Assembly (NCBI RefSeq): GCF_002195995.1
Contig: NZ_NHON01000013.1
Span: 1 to 64,000 of the forward strand
Direction of reading: 5' to 3'
DNA from: Inquilinus limosus
GTDB taxonomy: Bacteria; Pseudomonadota; Alphaproteobacteria; DSM-16000; Inquilinaceae
DNA length: 64,000 nucleotides
The position numbers and the translations under genes are program-made. Below are positions 18,219 through 27,626 of this stretch, in pieces (positions within the stretch are counted from its first letter, which is position 1; every line of letters begins with the position of its first letter). The notes under the pieces are model-generated. The model saw nothing but the letters and a program-made list of their open reading frames with translations, searched no databases and had not been told where the DNA came from.

Positions 18219-18238
18219 ATACATATTAGTTGGTATGT
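18219..18238. promoter_or_regulatory. Probable TetR operator
   Basis: An AT-rich inverted repeat, ACATA-N8-TATGT (18221-18238), overlaps the alternative pairing CATAC/GTATG. It lies just upstream of the TetR start at 18197, in an AT-rich island amid GC-rich DNA. Size and spacing are typical of TetR-dimer sites. Confidence 0.55.
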
Positions 18239-18349
18239 TTCTGAGGCCCGCGATGTCAAGCCGGGATGCTTCCGCGCCAACCGACGACGCTCGCGACGCC
18301 CTGGTCCGCGGGGCAGGGCCATAGGGGGCGATGCCTGTCAATGGCTCGC

Positions 18350-19411
18350 CTAGGTGCGGCGGGTCGCGCGTGCCGTGCTCCGGCGCGTCATCACCTCGGT
18401 GCCGACGTCGAGGATGCGCGGCCCCGGCGATCTGCCGGCGAGCTGCTCGCGGATCGCCGCGACCGCCGAATGGCCGACACGGTAGCGATGGGTGCGGACG
18501 CTCGACAGGCTCGGCTCCGCCGCCTCCATGAAGTCGAGGTCGTTGAAGCCGGCGATGCCCATGTCCTCGGGCACCCGGATGCCGCGCTGCAGGCATTCGA
18601 ACAGCACGCCCAGCGCCAGGATGTCGTTGTTGCAGAACACGGCGTCGAGCGCCGGGTCCGCGGCCAGCGCCCGGCGGAACAGCTCGCGCCCCAAAGCGGG
18701 CGTCGCGAATTCCAGCATCGGCCGCCCGGTCGCCGGATTGACCTTGTCCAGGAGATGGCGAAGGCTGGATTCGGATATCGAATGGATCAGGCCCGGCCGG
18801 TCCAGCCCGGCCGCTTCCAGCGCCTTCTGGTAGCCGCCCCGGCGGCCGGCCGACCGGCTGTTCATCCAGCCGCTGAGGAAGGCGATGCGGGTGTAGCCCT
18901 GATCGATCAGGTGTTCCGTCATCCGCCGGCCGGCATCCTCGTGCGAGAAGCCGATGATCCGGTCGATCGGGTCGGGCGACAGGTCCATGATCTGCACCAC
19001 CGGGCAGCCGGCCTGCTCCAGCATCCGCCGGGCCTGCGCCGTCTGGTTGATGCCGGAGACGATCATCGCCGACGGCTTCTGCCGCAGGAACAGGCCGACC
19101 AGCCGCTCCTCCTCCAGCGGGTCGTAACGGGTGTTGCCGACCTGGATCTGCAGCTCGGTGCCGTCGACGCCGTCATAGATGCCGCGCAGCACGTCGGCGA
19201 AGACGACCTGGGTCAGCGACGGCACCAGCGCGCCGATCACGCCGCTGCGGGTGGAGGCGAGGGCGCGGGCGCTGAGATTGGGGACGTAGTTCAGCTCACG
19301 GATGGCGTCGTTGACGATCCGCCGCAGCGTCTCCGACACCCGGTGCGGCTCGCGCAGCACCCGGGAGACGGTGATCATGCCGACGCCGGCATAGGCGGCG
19401 ACATCGGCCAT
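18350..19411 (-). CDS. LacI-family transcriptional regulator (no. 1)
   Basis: A 353-residue repressor with the LacI helix-turn-helix (MADVAAYAGVGMITVSRVL), the hinge helix around SARALASTRSG and a periplasmic-binding-protein-like sensor domain. The ATG at 19411 is the only good start; a few upstream in-frame residues rich in Lys/Arg could belong if a rare start codon is used. It is transcribed divergently from the binding-protein/glycosidase operon, whose promoter carries a LacI-type palindrome. It should therefore repress that operon until a sugar-like inducer binds. Confidence 0.92.
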   Translation of the reverse strand: MADVAAYAGVGMITVSRVLREPHRVSETLRRIVNDAIRELNYVPNLSARALASTRSGVIGALVPSLTQVVFADVLRGIYDGVDGTELQIQVGNTRYDPLEEERLVGLFLRQKPSAMIVSGINQTAQARRMLEQAGCPVVQIMDLSPDPIDRIIGFSHEDAGRRMTEHLIDQGYTRIAFLSGWMNSRSAGRRGGYQKALEAAGLDRPGLIHSISESSLRHLLDKVNPATGRPMLEFATPALGRELFRRALAADPALDAVFCNNDILALGVLFECLQRGIRVPEDMGIAGFNDLDFMEAAEPSLSSVRTHRYRVGHSAVAAIREQLAGRSPGPRILDVGTEVMTRRSTARATRRT

Positions 19412-19572
19412 GGTCGGCGTGCCGCCGCTGCGGCTCTTGCGGGGCTTCTCGGAAATGGTCGTCTCCTACCGGTCTGCCGGCAGTATCGCGGCGGAACGCG
19501 GCGCAATTCAAGCTGAACGCCGTCCTCGACGTGTCCTGGCGGACAGGTCCAAATAAATCTCCAGGTGACGTC

Positions 19573-19603
19573 TTGACTCTCCAAAAATGGCAGCGCTACC
19601 ATT
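19573..19603 (+). promoter_or_regulatory. Promoter with LacI-type operator over the -10 region
   Basis: A TTGACT -35 box (19573-19578) is followed at 18-bp spacing by TACCAT. The near-perfect 18-bp palindrome AATGGCAGCGCTACCATT (19586-19603) covers the -10 region. The central GCGC with flanking TGG/CCA is a common LacI/GalR operator shape. It lies about 87 bp before the binding-protein gene and 175 bp from the divergent LacI gene. Confidence 0.7.
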
Positions 19604-19689
19604 CGTGCATCGCAGGCAAAGATCCGCTTCTGTCCTCATGAATTCGAGGGGCGGATGCGTTTGCCCAAAAATCCGACGGGGAGGAACCT

Positions 19690-21300
19690 ATGCCTTTCAC
19701 CAGGCGGGACGTTCTCGGGGCATCGGCTGCGCTGCTGGGGGCGGGCCTGACGGCGACCCTCGGGACCCGGGCCTCCGCCCAGTCGACCGACACCATCCGC
19801 ATCGCCTTCGCCGCGCGCAACAATCGCACGCTCGACCCCTCGAACTCGATCCAGGGGGCCGACAACTGGTCGATCGTGCATATCCACGACACGCTGGTGG
19901 CCTCGCCCAACGGCCGCTTCGCCGAGCGGCCTGAGGAGTTCGTGCCGCAGCTGGCCGAGAGCTGGACGATGTCGCCCGACGCCCGGACCTGGAACTTCAA
20001 GCTCCGCCAGGGCGTCCAGTTCCACAAGGGCTATGGCGAGATGACCTCGGACGACGTGGTCTTCACGCTGAACCGCATGCGCGACCCGAAGCAGGTCGGC
20101 GGCAACAAGGTGCTGTACCAGAACATCATCGACGTCCAGCCGGACGGGACATACGGGGTAAAGGTCTCGCTGCAGCAGCCCGACCCGCTGCTGCTGAGCG
20201 GCACCATCCAGGACTATTCCTGCGTCATCCTGTCGAGGAAGGCGGTGCAGGAGAAGGGCGAGGCGATCCAGCGCGACCCCGTCGGCACCGGCGCCTACCA
20301 GTTCGTCAGCATCGATCCCGACCCGTCCAAGGGCATCATGATGACGGCCAACCCGGACTATTTCGGCGGGGCGCCGGTCACCAAGAATTTGCAGGTGATC
20401 TACATCCTCGACACCACGGCGCGCACCCTGGCGCTGCTGTCGGGCGACGTGCACATGATCGAGGGTGTGCGAGCGCCGGGCTGGGTGCCGGCGATGAAGC
20501 AGAAGAACCCGAATCTGCTGTTCGACGTCGCCGCGCCGGGCAGCCTGTTCACCATGAGCTTCAACCTGACGCGCAAGCCGCTCGACGACCTGCGCGTCCG
20601 GCAGGCCTTCGCCTACGCCATCGACCGCGATGCGATCGTCGAGGCCATGGCGCCGATCAGCCGCCGCACCTATGGGCTCAACCCGCCCGGCTTCCCCGGC
20701 AGCTACACGGCGGATACGGTGCCGGAGGAGCTCCGCTACAGCTTCGATCCGGACAAGGCGAAGGCGCTGCTGGCCGAGGCCGGCCACCCCGACGGCTTCA
20801 CCCTCGACGCCTATACCAGCCAGCGCGAGGACTATTCCGCCGCGATGCTGGTGGTGCAGGAACAGCTCCGGAATATCGGGGTGAACATCAACCTGCAGAT
20901 GATCGACCACACCACCTTCCACGCCAACAACCGCAAGGACATGAACACGCTGCCGCAGAACTCGTCGGCCTATCCGCCGGTGCCGACGCTGCCGCTGGCG
21001 GACATCCTGTCGAAGACCGCCGAGGTGAAGTCCGACGGCAGCGGCGGCACCAACTACTCGCATTACGGCGTCGCCATCCCGGGCATCGACGACCTGCTCG
21101 ACCGGGCGGGGAACGAGCCGGACTACGACAAGCGCCTGGCGCTGATCCAGGAGGCCGAGCGCAAGGTGATGACCGACCTGCCGGTCCTGCCGATCGCCAC
21201 CAACGGCTATCTCATCGCCCGCGATCCGCGGGTCACGCTCGGCTACGAGGTGTCGTCCGGCTACGCCTATTGGCGGCTGGACAAGGCGAAGATCGCCTGA
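19690..21300 (+). CDS. ABC transporter family-5 substrate-binding protein (orphan paralog)
   Basis: A 536-residue periplasmic protein with a twin-arginine signal (TRRDVLGA) cleaved near ASAQ. The family-5 oligopeptide/opine/glycoside-binding fold follows: LDPSNSIQ, ARTWNFKLRQGVQFH, then DPDKAKALLAEAGHPDGF. It is strongly similar over its length to the binding protein at 32036-33637 (for example TRKP-DDL-VRQA, PEELRY, SQREDYS, SHYGV and PGIDDLL). No permease is encoded next to it, so it may share the Dpp-type permease at 33.7 kb. Two glycosidase-like genes follow in the same operon. Confidence 0.9.
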   Translation: MPFTRRDVLGASAALLGAGLTATLGTRASAQSTDTIRIAFAARNNRTLDPSNSIQGADNWSIVHIHDTLVASPNGRFAERPEEFVPQLAESWTMSPDARTWNFKLRQGVQFHKGYGEMTSDDVVFTLNRMRDPKQVGGNKVLYQNIIDVQPDGTYGVKVSLQQPDPLLLSGTIQDYSCVILSRKAVQEKGEAIQRDPVGTGAYQFVSIDPDPSKGIMMTANPDYFGGAPVTKNLQVIYILDTTARTLALLSGDVHMIEGVRAPGWVPAMKQKNPNLLFDVAAPGSLFTMSFNLTRKPLDDLRVRQAFAYAIDRDAIVEAMAPISRRTYGLNPPGFPGSYTADTVPEELRYSFDPDKAKALLAEAGHPDGFTLDAYTSQREDYSAAMLVVQEQLRNIGVNINLQMIDHTTFHANNRKDMNTLPQNSSAYPPVPTLPLADILSKTAEVKSDGSGGTNYSHYGVAIPGIDDLLDRAGNEPDYDKRLALIQEAERKVMTDLPVLPIATNGYLIARDPRVTLGYEVSSGYAYWRLDKAKIA

Positions 21301-21341
21301 GGCGCCCCGCCGCCTCAGCACTGCTTCGGGAAGGAACGACC

Positions 21342-23447
21342 ATGACCGCAACCGCCCTTCGATCCGGCAGCGCCCCCGGCGACAGGCGCGTCCTCGCGCC
21401 GGGCACCTTCTGGTACGACACGATGCGCCGCGCGGGGCAGAACAACTTCAACGAGCGCGATCCCGAGATCCTCGATGTCGAGGCCTGGATCGACTACTGG
21501 AAGCGGCTGAAGATCAACACGCTGCTGCTGAGCGGCGGCGGCATCATGGCCTTCTATCCGACCGAGATCCCGTACCATCACCGCAGCCGCTATCTCGGCG
21601 ACCGCGACCTGTTCGGGGAGTTCGCCGCCGCGGCCAAGCGCGAAGGCATGCGGGTGGTGGCGCGGATGGATCCGAACTGGTGCTACGCGGACGGTGCCGA
21701 GGCCCATCCCGAATGGGTCGCGCGCACCGCCGACGGCCAGCCGGTGCACCATCCGGAGGTGCCGGAGTTGTTCCGCACCTGCATGTTCTCGACCTTTTAT
21801 ACGGAGCAGATGTCGGCGATCTATCGCGAGATGAACGCCCGCTACGACATCGACGGCTTCTTCACCAATGGCTGGCCCAGCACCGGCCGCCGGCCGCCCT
21901 GGTACAACACCGAGCATCAGCGTCTAGCCGGGCTGCCGCCGCAGGAGTTCTATCGGATCTACGAGGACCGGGTGCTGGAGATCTGGCGGCTTTGGGACTC
22001 CATCGCCAAGGAGAGGTCGCCGGAGAATCTCTATGTCGGCAATCTCGGCGGCGGCATCCGCGCGGTGACCGACGTGATGGCGATCGCCAAGGTCGCCGGC
22101 TGGTTCAACGCCGACCACCAGGGCCGCAACAACCAGACCCCGGTGTGGGACTGCGCCCAGCAGGGCCGCGTCGCCCATGCCGTGATGGACGGGCGGGCGG
22201 TGACCAACGTGACCGGCGGCTACGCCAATGCCGACCCGTTCTGGCGGCACATCACCAAGGCGCCGGAAGAAACGACGCTGTGGATGGCGCAGTCCACCGC
22301 CAGCGGCATGGTTCCCTGGTACCACTGGCTCGGCGGCGCGCCGGACGACCAGCGCTTCCGCCGCACCGGCGAGGCCTTCTTCGGCTGGCTGGCCGAGCAT
22401 GAACGGCATTTCCGCAACGAGGCGCCGGTGGCCAACCTCGCCATCGTGTTCTCGCAGCGGACCAACGCCTTCTACCAGCCGCCCGGCGGCGGCGACGTCA
22501 CCGACTATCTGCAGGGCTGGTACTACGCCCTGCTCGAGGCCCGGATCCCGTTCGAGTTCCTGCACGAGCAGAACCTGACAGCGGAGCGGCTGAAGAAATT
22601 CGCCGCCATCGTCCTGCCGAACACGGCGATGCTGTCCGACGCCCAGGCGAAGGCCGTCGAGGACTATGTTGCCGGCGGCGGCGCGGTGGTCGCGACCTTC
22701 GAGAGCGGCTGCTTCGACGAATGGGGCCACCGCCGTGCCGCGCCGGCCCTGGCCCGGCTGTTCGGGGTCGAGGTCGCTGGCCCGCCCTTCGGCGCCGCTC
22801 AGGGGGAGCACCGGCACCATCGGCGCGGGCATCTCGCCCGCATCGAGGGCGACCACCCGATCGTCACCGGCTTCGGCGACACCACGCTGCTGCCCTATGG
22901 CGAGTTCCGGCTGCCGGTCGCGCCCGGCGGCGCCGATCTGTTGAGCATCGTCGAGCCCTACGCCGCCTTCCCGCCGGAGATGGTCTACACCGACATGCCG
23001 AGGACCCAGGAAACCGCCCTCTCGGCGCGGCGGCACGGGCAGGGCAGGGTGGTCTGGTTCTCGGGCGACATCGACCGCTCCTTCTGGCTGTCGACCAATG
23101 GCGATCTCGGCCGGCTGATGGCGAATGCGGTGCGCTGGGCGCTGGACGGCCGCCAGCCGGTGCGCATCGAGGGGCAGGGGCTGGTCGATGTCTTTCCCTG
23201 GCAGACGCAGGACGGCTACGCGCTGCACATCCTCAACTACACCTCGCCGAACATGATGCGCGGCTGGGTGCGCGAGACCTATCCGCTGGGCCCGCAGAGT
23301 GTGACCTTCGAGGTCGCGCCGGGCCGGACGATCCGGGCGGTGGAGGCCCTGCGCGCCGGCCGCAGCCTGCCCTTCACCCAGACCGGCACCACCGTCCGCT
23401 TCACGCTCGACGGCATCGCCGATTACGAGGTCGCCGCGCTGACCTGA
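21342..23447 (+). CDS. Glycosidase-like protein with beta-galactosidase trimerisation domain
   Basis: A 701-residue protein without a signal peptide, hence cytoplasmic. Residues about 10-350 form a TIM-barrel-like domain resembling hypothetical glycosyl hydrolase group 6 (NFNERDPEILDVEAWIDYWK, then RYDIDGFFTNGWP). Residues about 380-600 match the GATase-like trimerisation domain of GH42 beta-galactosidases (LPNTAMLSDAQAKAVEDYV, GGGAVVATFESG). A short beta domain closes it. GGGAAGGA precedes the ATG. The fold suggests hydrolysis of an imported glycoside; bond and sugar cannot be assigned. Confidence 0.72.
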   Translation: MTATALRSGSAPGDRRVLAPGTFWYDTMRRAGQNNFNERDPEILDVEAWIDYWKRLKINTLLLSGGGIMAFYPTEIPYHHRSRYLGDRDLFGEFAAAAKREGMRVVARMDPNWCYADGAEAHPEWVARTADGQPVHHPEVPELFRTCMFSTFYTEQMSAIYREMNARYDIDGFFTNGWPSTGRRPPWYNTEHQRLAGLPPQEFYRIYEDRVLEIWRLWDSIAKERSPENLYVGNLGGGIRAVTDVMAIAKVAGWFNADHQGRNNQTPVWDCAQQGRVAHAVMDGRAVTNVTGGYANADPFWRHITKAPEETTLWMAQSTASGMVPWYHWLGGAPDDQRFRRTGEAFFGWLAEHERHFRNEAPVANLAIVFSQRTNAFYQPPGGGDVTDYLQGWYYALLEARIPFEFLHEQNLTAERLKKFAAIVLPNTAMLSDAQAKAVEDYVAGGGAVVATFESGCFDEWGHRRAAPALARLFGVEVAGPPFGAAQGEHRHHRRGHLARIEGDHPIVTGFGDTTLLPYGEFRLPVAPGGADLLSIVEPYAAFPPEMVYTDMPRTQETALSARRHGQGRVVWFSGDIDRSFWLSTNGDLGRLMANAVRWALDGRQPVRIEGQGLVDVFPWQTQDGYALHILNYTSPNMMRGWVRETYPLGPQSVTFEVAPGRTIRAVEALRAGRSLPFTQTGTTVRFTLDGIADYEVAALT

Positions 23448-23530
23448 GCGCGCGGCGACCGATCACGACCGGCACCAGCAGGGGCGTGGGACGGGCAGGG
23501 GGCCCGGCCCGCGCCAGCGAGAGGACACCC

Positions 23531-26140
23531 ATGGCCGCTGCAGACACGCCCGCTTCCGTCACCCTGCTGATGCCCGATGGCGACGCCGTCATCGTCTCGG
23601 CCCCGGTCCGCTGGGCGGCGGAGGAGCTGCTGCGGGCCCTGCGGCAGCGCGATATCCCGGCCGCCATCGCGGGAGTGCCGGAGGGCTTCACCATCCGCGT
23701 CGCGGCGGGCAGCGACCGGGCGGCCGCGGCGGCGGCCTCCGCCGCGTCGGTGACCCTGCCGGAGACGGCGGAGGGCATGGCGCTGCTGCGGGCGGCGGAC
23801 GGCATCCTCGCCTGGGGCTTCGACACCCGCGGCCTGGTCTATGCTCTGACCGAACTGGCCGACCGGGTGCGCCATGCCGAGGGCGACCTGTTCGGCCCCG
23901 CCCTGCCGCTGGTGGAACGGCCCTCTGCCCGGATCCGCAGCATCGCCCGCCTGTTCTGCTCGGAGGAGGAGGACAAGGGTTGGTTTCACGATCGCCAATT
24001 CTGGCACGAATACCTGTCGATGCTGGCCGGCCAGCGGTTCAACCGCTTCGCCCTGACTTTGGGCATGGGCTACAACTACCCCTACCACAACAACTTCATC
24101 CGCGACGTCACCTTCTACTTCCCGTACCCGTTCCTGCTCGACCTCTCCGGCTATGATGTCGACGTCAAGGAGCTGACGCCGGAGGAGCGCGACGCCAATC
24201 TCGAGACGCTGAAGTTCATCGCCCGTGAGACGGCGCGGCGCGGGCTCGACTTCCAGCTGGCGCTGTGGACCCAGCGCTACGATTTCGACGACGTCCCGAA
24301 CGCCAACTACACCGTGCGCGGCATCACCCGGGACAACCTGGCGCCGTATTGCCGCGACGCCATCACCGCACTCCTGAAGGCGGTGCCGGAGATCACCGGC
24401 CTGACCTTCCGGGTGCATGTCGAGGGCGGCATCCCCGAGGGCGACTACGCGTTCTGGGAGCAGGCGTTCCAGGGCGTCGCCGCGGCCGGCCGGCCGGTCG
24501 AGATCGACATGCACGGCAAGGGTCTCGACCACGAGACCATCGGCCTAGCCCGCGCCTCCGGCATGCCGATCACCGCCTCGCCGAAATACATGGCCGAGCA
24601 TATGGGCCTGCCCTATCACCAGTCGGCGATCCGGGAGCGCGAATACCCGCCCGAGGTGGCGCGCAGCGAGCGCGAGCAGCTGAGCGAGGGCTCGCGCAAG
24701 TTCCTGCGCTACAGCTATGGCGACCTGCTGGCCAAGGACCGCGACTGGAAGGTGCTGTACCGGATCTGGGCCGGCACCCAGCGCGTGCTGCTGTGGGGCG
24801 ACCCGGTGCTGGCTGCCGGCTACGGCCGCAGCTCGACCTATTGCGGCTCGGACGGGGTGGAGTGGTGCGAGCCCGGCTCGTTCAAGGGCCGCATGGGCAC
24901 GGGCGTGCCGGGGCAGCGCTTCAACTACCAGAAGCAGGGCCTGGCGACGAAACACGACTGGCAGAAATATGCCTATCTCTACCGGGTCTGGGGGCGGCTG
25001 CTCTACAACCCCGACGCTGATCGTGACGGCTGGATGCGCCATCTGCGCCGGACCTGCGGCGATGCCGCCGAGGCGTGTGAAACGGCGCTGTCGCTGGCCA
25101 GCCGGGTGCTGCCGCTGGTCAGTCTGGCGCATGGGCCTTCGGCCTCGAACAACCATTACTGGCCGGAGATCTACTCCAACCTTCCCATCGGCACGGTCGG
25201 CAACCGCCGGCCCTATGGCAGCGACATGGACGGCCCGGTCCGCTTCGGCAACGCGCCGACCTTCGACCCGCAGCTCTTCGCCACGCCGCGGGAGTTCGCC
25301 GAGGCGCTGCACGAAGCCCGTCCCGACCGGCGCTATTCGCCGCTCGACGTCGCCGACTGGCTGGAGCGGCTGGCCGGGGGCTGCGACAGCGCGCTGGTAT
25401 CGCTGAAGGGCAGCAGCACCTTCGAGACGGCGGAGGTCCAGCGCATCGTCATCGATGTCGGCATCCTGTCCGGCATCGCCCGGTTCTTCGCCCAGAAGTT
25501 CCGCGCCTCGACCTGGGTCGAGTTGTTCCTGCTGTCGAAGGCGGCGGTGACGCTGGACCGGGCCGAGGCTCATCTGAAGCGGGCGGTGCTGGCCTGGCAG
25601 GGCATCGCCGACATCGCCCGCGACGTCTATCACGACGACCTGACCTACGGGCCGCAGAGCTGGCTGCGCGGTTCCTGGCAGCAGCGGCTGCGCGAGATCG
25701 AGATCGAGCTGACCGACCTGCAGGCGATGCGGTCCGAGGCGCCGCACGAGACGGTCCATCCCGACGACCGGACCCGGGCGGCGATCGCGCGGCTGCAGGG
25801 GAGGGGGCCGACCCGCGGCCTGGCCGTGGGCGTCACCGCCCCGACGACCTTCCGGCGCGGCGAGGCGCTGGAGGTGCGGGCCGATCTGGCGGCGGCGCTG
25901 CCGGGCGGCGGTGAGCCGGTGCTGCACTATCGCCACGTCAACCAGGCGGAGCGCTGGCGGTCAACGCCGATGCCGCGTGGCGGCAACGGCTTTTCGGCGA
26001 CCATCCCGCCCGACTACACGGACTCGCCCTACCACCTGCAGTTCTATGTCAGCGCGGTGGCCGGCGACCGGCTGGTCCTCGCGCCAGGGCTGCGCGACGA
26101 CCTCGCCAACGAGCCCTACCTCACGGCGCTGCAGGTGTGA
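23531..26140 (+). CDS. Large glycosidase-like protein of unassigned family
   Basis: An 869-residue, apparently cytoplasmic protein. The N-terminal 120 residues look like the GH67/GH20 accessory domain (RWAAEELLRALRQRDIPAAI, LPETAEGMALLRAADG, DTRGLVYALTELAD). A TIM-barrel-like region follows (SIARLFCSEEEDKGWFHDR to about residue 450; acidic candidates in HVEGGIPEGD). A long helical region and a C-terminal beta domain (about 770-869) come last. GAGAGGACACCC precedes the ATG. It is the last gene of the LacI no. 1 operon. An alpha-glucuronidase-like or uronic-acid-linked glycosidase is possible, but the specificity is unknown. Confidence 0.65.
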   Translation: MAAADTPASVTLLMPDGDAVIVSAPVRWAAEELLRALRQRDIPAAIAGVPEGFTIRVAAGSDRAAAAAASAASVTLPETAEGMALLRAADGILAWGFDTRGLVYALTELADRVRHAEGDLFGPALPLVERPSARIRSIARLFCSEEEDKGWFHDRQFWHEYLSMLAGQRFNRFALTLGMGYNYPYHNNFIRDVTFYFPYPFLLDLSGYDVDVKELTPEERDANLETLKFIARETARRGLDFQLALWTQRYDFDDVPNANYTVRGITRDNLAPYCRDAITALLKAVPEITGLTFRVHVEGGIPEGDYAFWEQAFQGVAAAGRPVEIDMHGKGLDHETIGLARASGMPITASPKYMAEHMGLPYHQSAIREREYPPEVARSEREQLSEGSRKFLRYSYGDLLAKDRDWKVLYRIWAGTQRVLLWGDPVLAAGYGRSSTYCGSDGVEWCEPGSFKGRMGTGVPGQRFNYQKQGLATKHDWQKYAYLYRVWGRLLYNPDADRDGWMRHLRRTCGDAAEACETALSLASRVLPLVSLAHGPSASNNHYWPEIYSNLPIGTVGNRRPYGSDMDGPVRFGNAPTFDPQLFATPREFAEALHEARPDRRYSPLDVADWLERLAGGCDSALVSLKGSSTFETAEVQRIVIDVGILSGIARFFAQKFRASTWVELFLLSKAAVTLDRAEAHLKRAVLAWQGIADIARDVYHDDLTYGPQSWLRGSWQQRLREIEIELTDLQAMRSEAPHETVHPDDRTRAAIARLQGRGPTRGLAVGVTAPTTFRRGEALEVRADLAAALPGGGEPVLHYRHVNQAERWRSTPMPRGGNGFSATIPPDYTDSPYHLQFYVSAVAGDRLVLAPGLRDDLANEPYLTALQV

Positions 26141-26234
26141 GATGCCGCTGCCGGCCCGCCGCGCGATCCCCATCCCGACGCCCCGGCAATGTCCGCGGCC
26201 GGGGACGCGCGCAGCCTGGCCGCGTTTCTTTTTA

Positions 26235-26399
26235 AGTCCCCCCTCCCCTTGCGGGAGGGGGGCAGGGGGAGGGGTCTGCGCGCGTCCGCGCGCGAAAGGC
26301 TTGTTTAGCACGGTTCCGGCTCGTCGGCGTCTCGAGCCGGCTCGGGCGGAGAAAACCCCCTCCCCCTATCCCCCTCCCGCAAGGGGAGGGGGGACTCAG
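26235..26399. repeat. Pair of inverted hairpin-repeat copies between convergent genes
   Basis: One copy of the CCCTCCCC/GCAAGGGGAGGGG hairpin element lies at about 26235-26276 in reverse orientation, and a second at about 26350-26399 in the same orientation as those at 1-304. They fill the 316-bp gap between the convergent glycosidase and LacI no. 2 genes. They may serve as transcription stops in both directions. No gene is seen in this gap. Confidence 0.75.
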
Positions 26400-26456
26400 A
26401 GAGAATTCGATAGAAGGCGGACGAGTACGTCGACGGCTCCGTTCCGTCGCCCAGCC

Positions 26457-27464
26457 TCACCCCGCCGTGGTCTTGCGCACGACCAACTCGCCCGGCAGCA
26501 GGTGGACGTTGCCGTCGGCCGGCTCCGCCTTGCCGGTCACCAGCTGCACCGTCCGCTCGACCATGGCGTCGAGCGGCTGGCGGAAGGTGGTCAGCGAATA
26601 GCGCGGCCAGCCGGCCATGGCGATGTCGTCGAAGCCGGCGACCGCGATGTCGCCGGGCACGGACAACCCCATCTCGTCGCGCAGCGCGTCGATGCCGCCG
26701 ACCGCCAGGATGTCGTTGGCGAAGAAGATCGCCTCGGGGCGGCCGGTCCGCGCGACCTCGAGCGCCGCGCGGTAGCCGGTCTCGTAGCTGTACTCGCCGC
26801 CGGCGACGGAGGCAGTGAGGGTCATGCCCAGCTCCGCCAGCCGGGCAATGAAGGCGTGCTGCCGTTCGAGATTGGCGCTGGCATGCGGCACGCCGGCGAC
26901 GAAGGCGGCGCGGCGGTGGCCCAGCGCGTGCAGATGGTCGGCGATGGCGCGGGCGCCCTCGGCATTGTTGCAGCAGACGCTGCTCAGGCTCGAATCCGGC
27001 ACCGCGCGGTTGATCATGATCGCGGTGCGGCCCTCGGTCGCCCAGCTCAGCGCCGCGCCCGACAGGGGGGCGGCCGAGACGATGACGACGGCGTCGACGC
27101 TGTACTGCCGCAGCGCCGCCAACTGCTGCCGGATGTCGGCGCCATGGGTCAGGTTGAACAGCAGGCTTTGCTGCCCGACCTGCTGCAGGCCGCGCGACAG
27201 CTTCTCGATCAGCACCGGGTAGAACGGGTTCTGCATCGCCGAGACGACGATGCCGACGATGTTGCTGCGCCGCTTCGACAGCGTGCTGGCAATGGCGTTG
27301 GGGCTGTAGCCCAGGCTGTCGGCCATGGTCAGGATACGCTGCCGCATCTCCGGCGAGATCGAGGCGCCGGGCGTGTAGGCGCGCGAGACCGCCGACTGGC
27401 TGACGCCGATCAGCCGGGCCAGCTGGCGCGCCGTGATCGGTTTGCGCAGGTCTCCGGAACTCAA
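26457..27464 (-). CDS. LacI-family transcriptional regulator (no. 2)
   Basis: A 335-residue repressor with helix-turn-helix ITARQLARLIGVSQSAVSRA at residues 10-29, hinge AIASTLSKRRSN and a sugar-binding-like sensor domain. It is transcribed divergently from the CoA-transferase gene. Its likely operator, TTGCATACGGATGCAA, occurs before that gene and again before the dehydratase gene 3.3 kb downstream, so it probably controls the whole 27.6-37.5 kb segment. Confidence 0.92.
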   Translation of the reverse strand: MSSGDLRKPITARQLARLIGVSQSAVSRAYTPGASISPEMRQRILTMADSLGYSPNAIASTLSKRRSNIVGIVVSAMQNPFYPVLIEKLSRGLQQVGQQSLLFNLTHGADIRQQLAALRQYSVDAVVIVSAAPLSGAALSWATEGRTAIMINRAVPDSSLSSVCCNNAEGARAIADHLHALGHRRAAFVAGVPHASANLERQHAFIARLAELGMTLTASVAGGEYSYETGYRAALEVARTGRPEAIFFANDILAVGGIDALRDEMGLSVPGDIAVAGFDDIAMAGWPRYSLTTFRQPLDAMVERTVQLVTGKAEPADGNVHLLPGELVVRKTTAG

Positions 27465-27560
27465 GGTCGCTTCCCCTCGCTGTCGCCCGCCTCAGCCATA
27501 GCACGGCCGCGGCCGGAATCCCGCCCCGGCCATCATCGCTTCCGGCACTATGCAGAGGTG

Positions 27561-27576
27561 TTGCATACGGATGCAA
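27561..27576. promoter_or_regulatory. LacI-type operator, copy 1
   Basis: TTGCATACGGATGCAA, with perfect 6-bp arms around ACGG, lies 51 bp before the CoA-transferase ATG. The identical 16 bases occur at 30828-30843, and the shared sequence extends 2 bp further left (TG). Confidence 0.82.
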
Positions 27577-27626
27577 GACTCGATACCGTCCTGGCCAAAG
27601 AGGAAGCCGGGGGAGGCGACGCAGCG

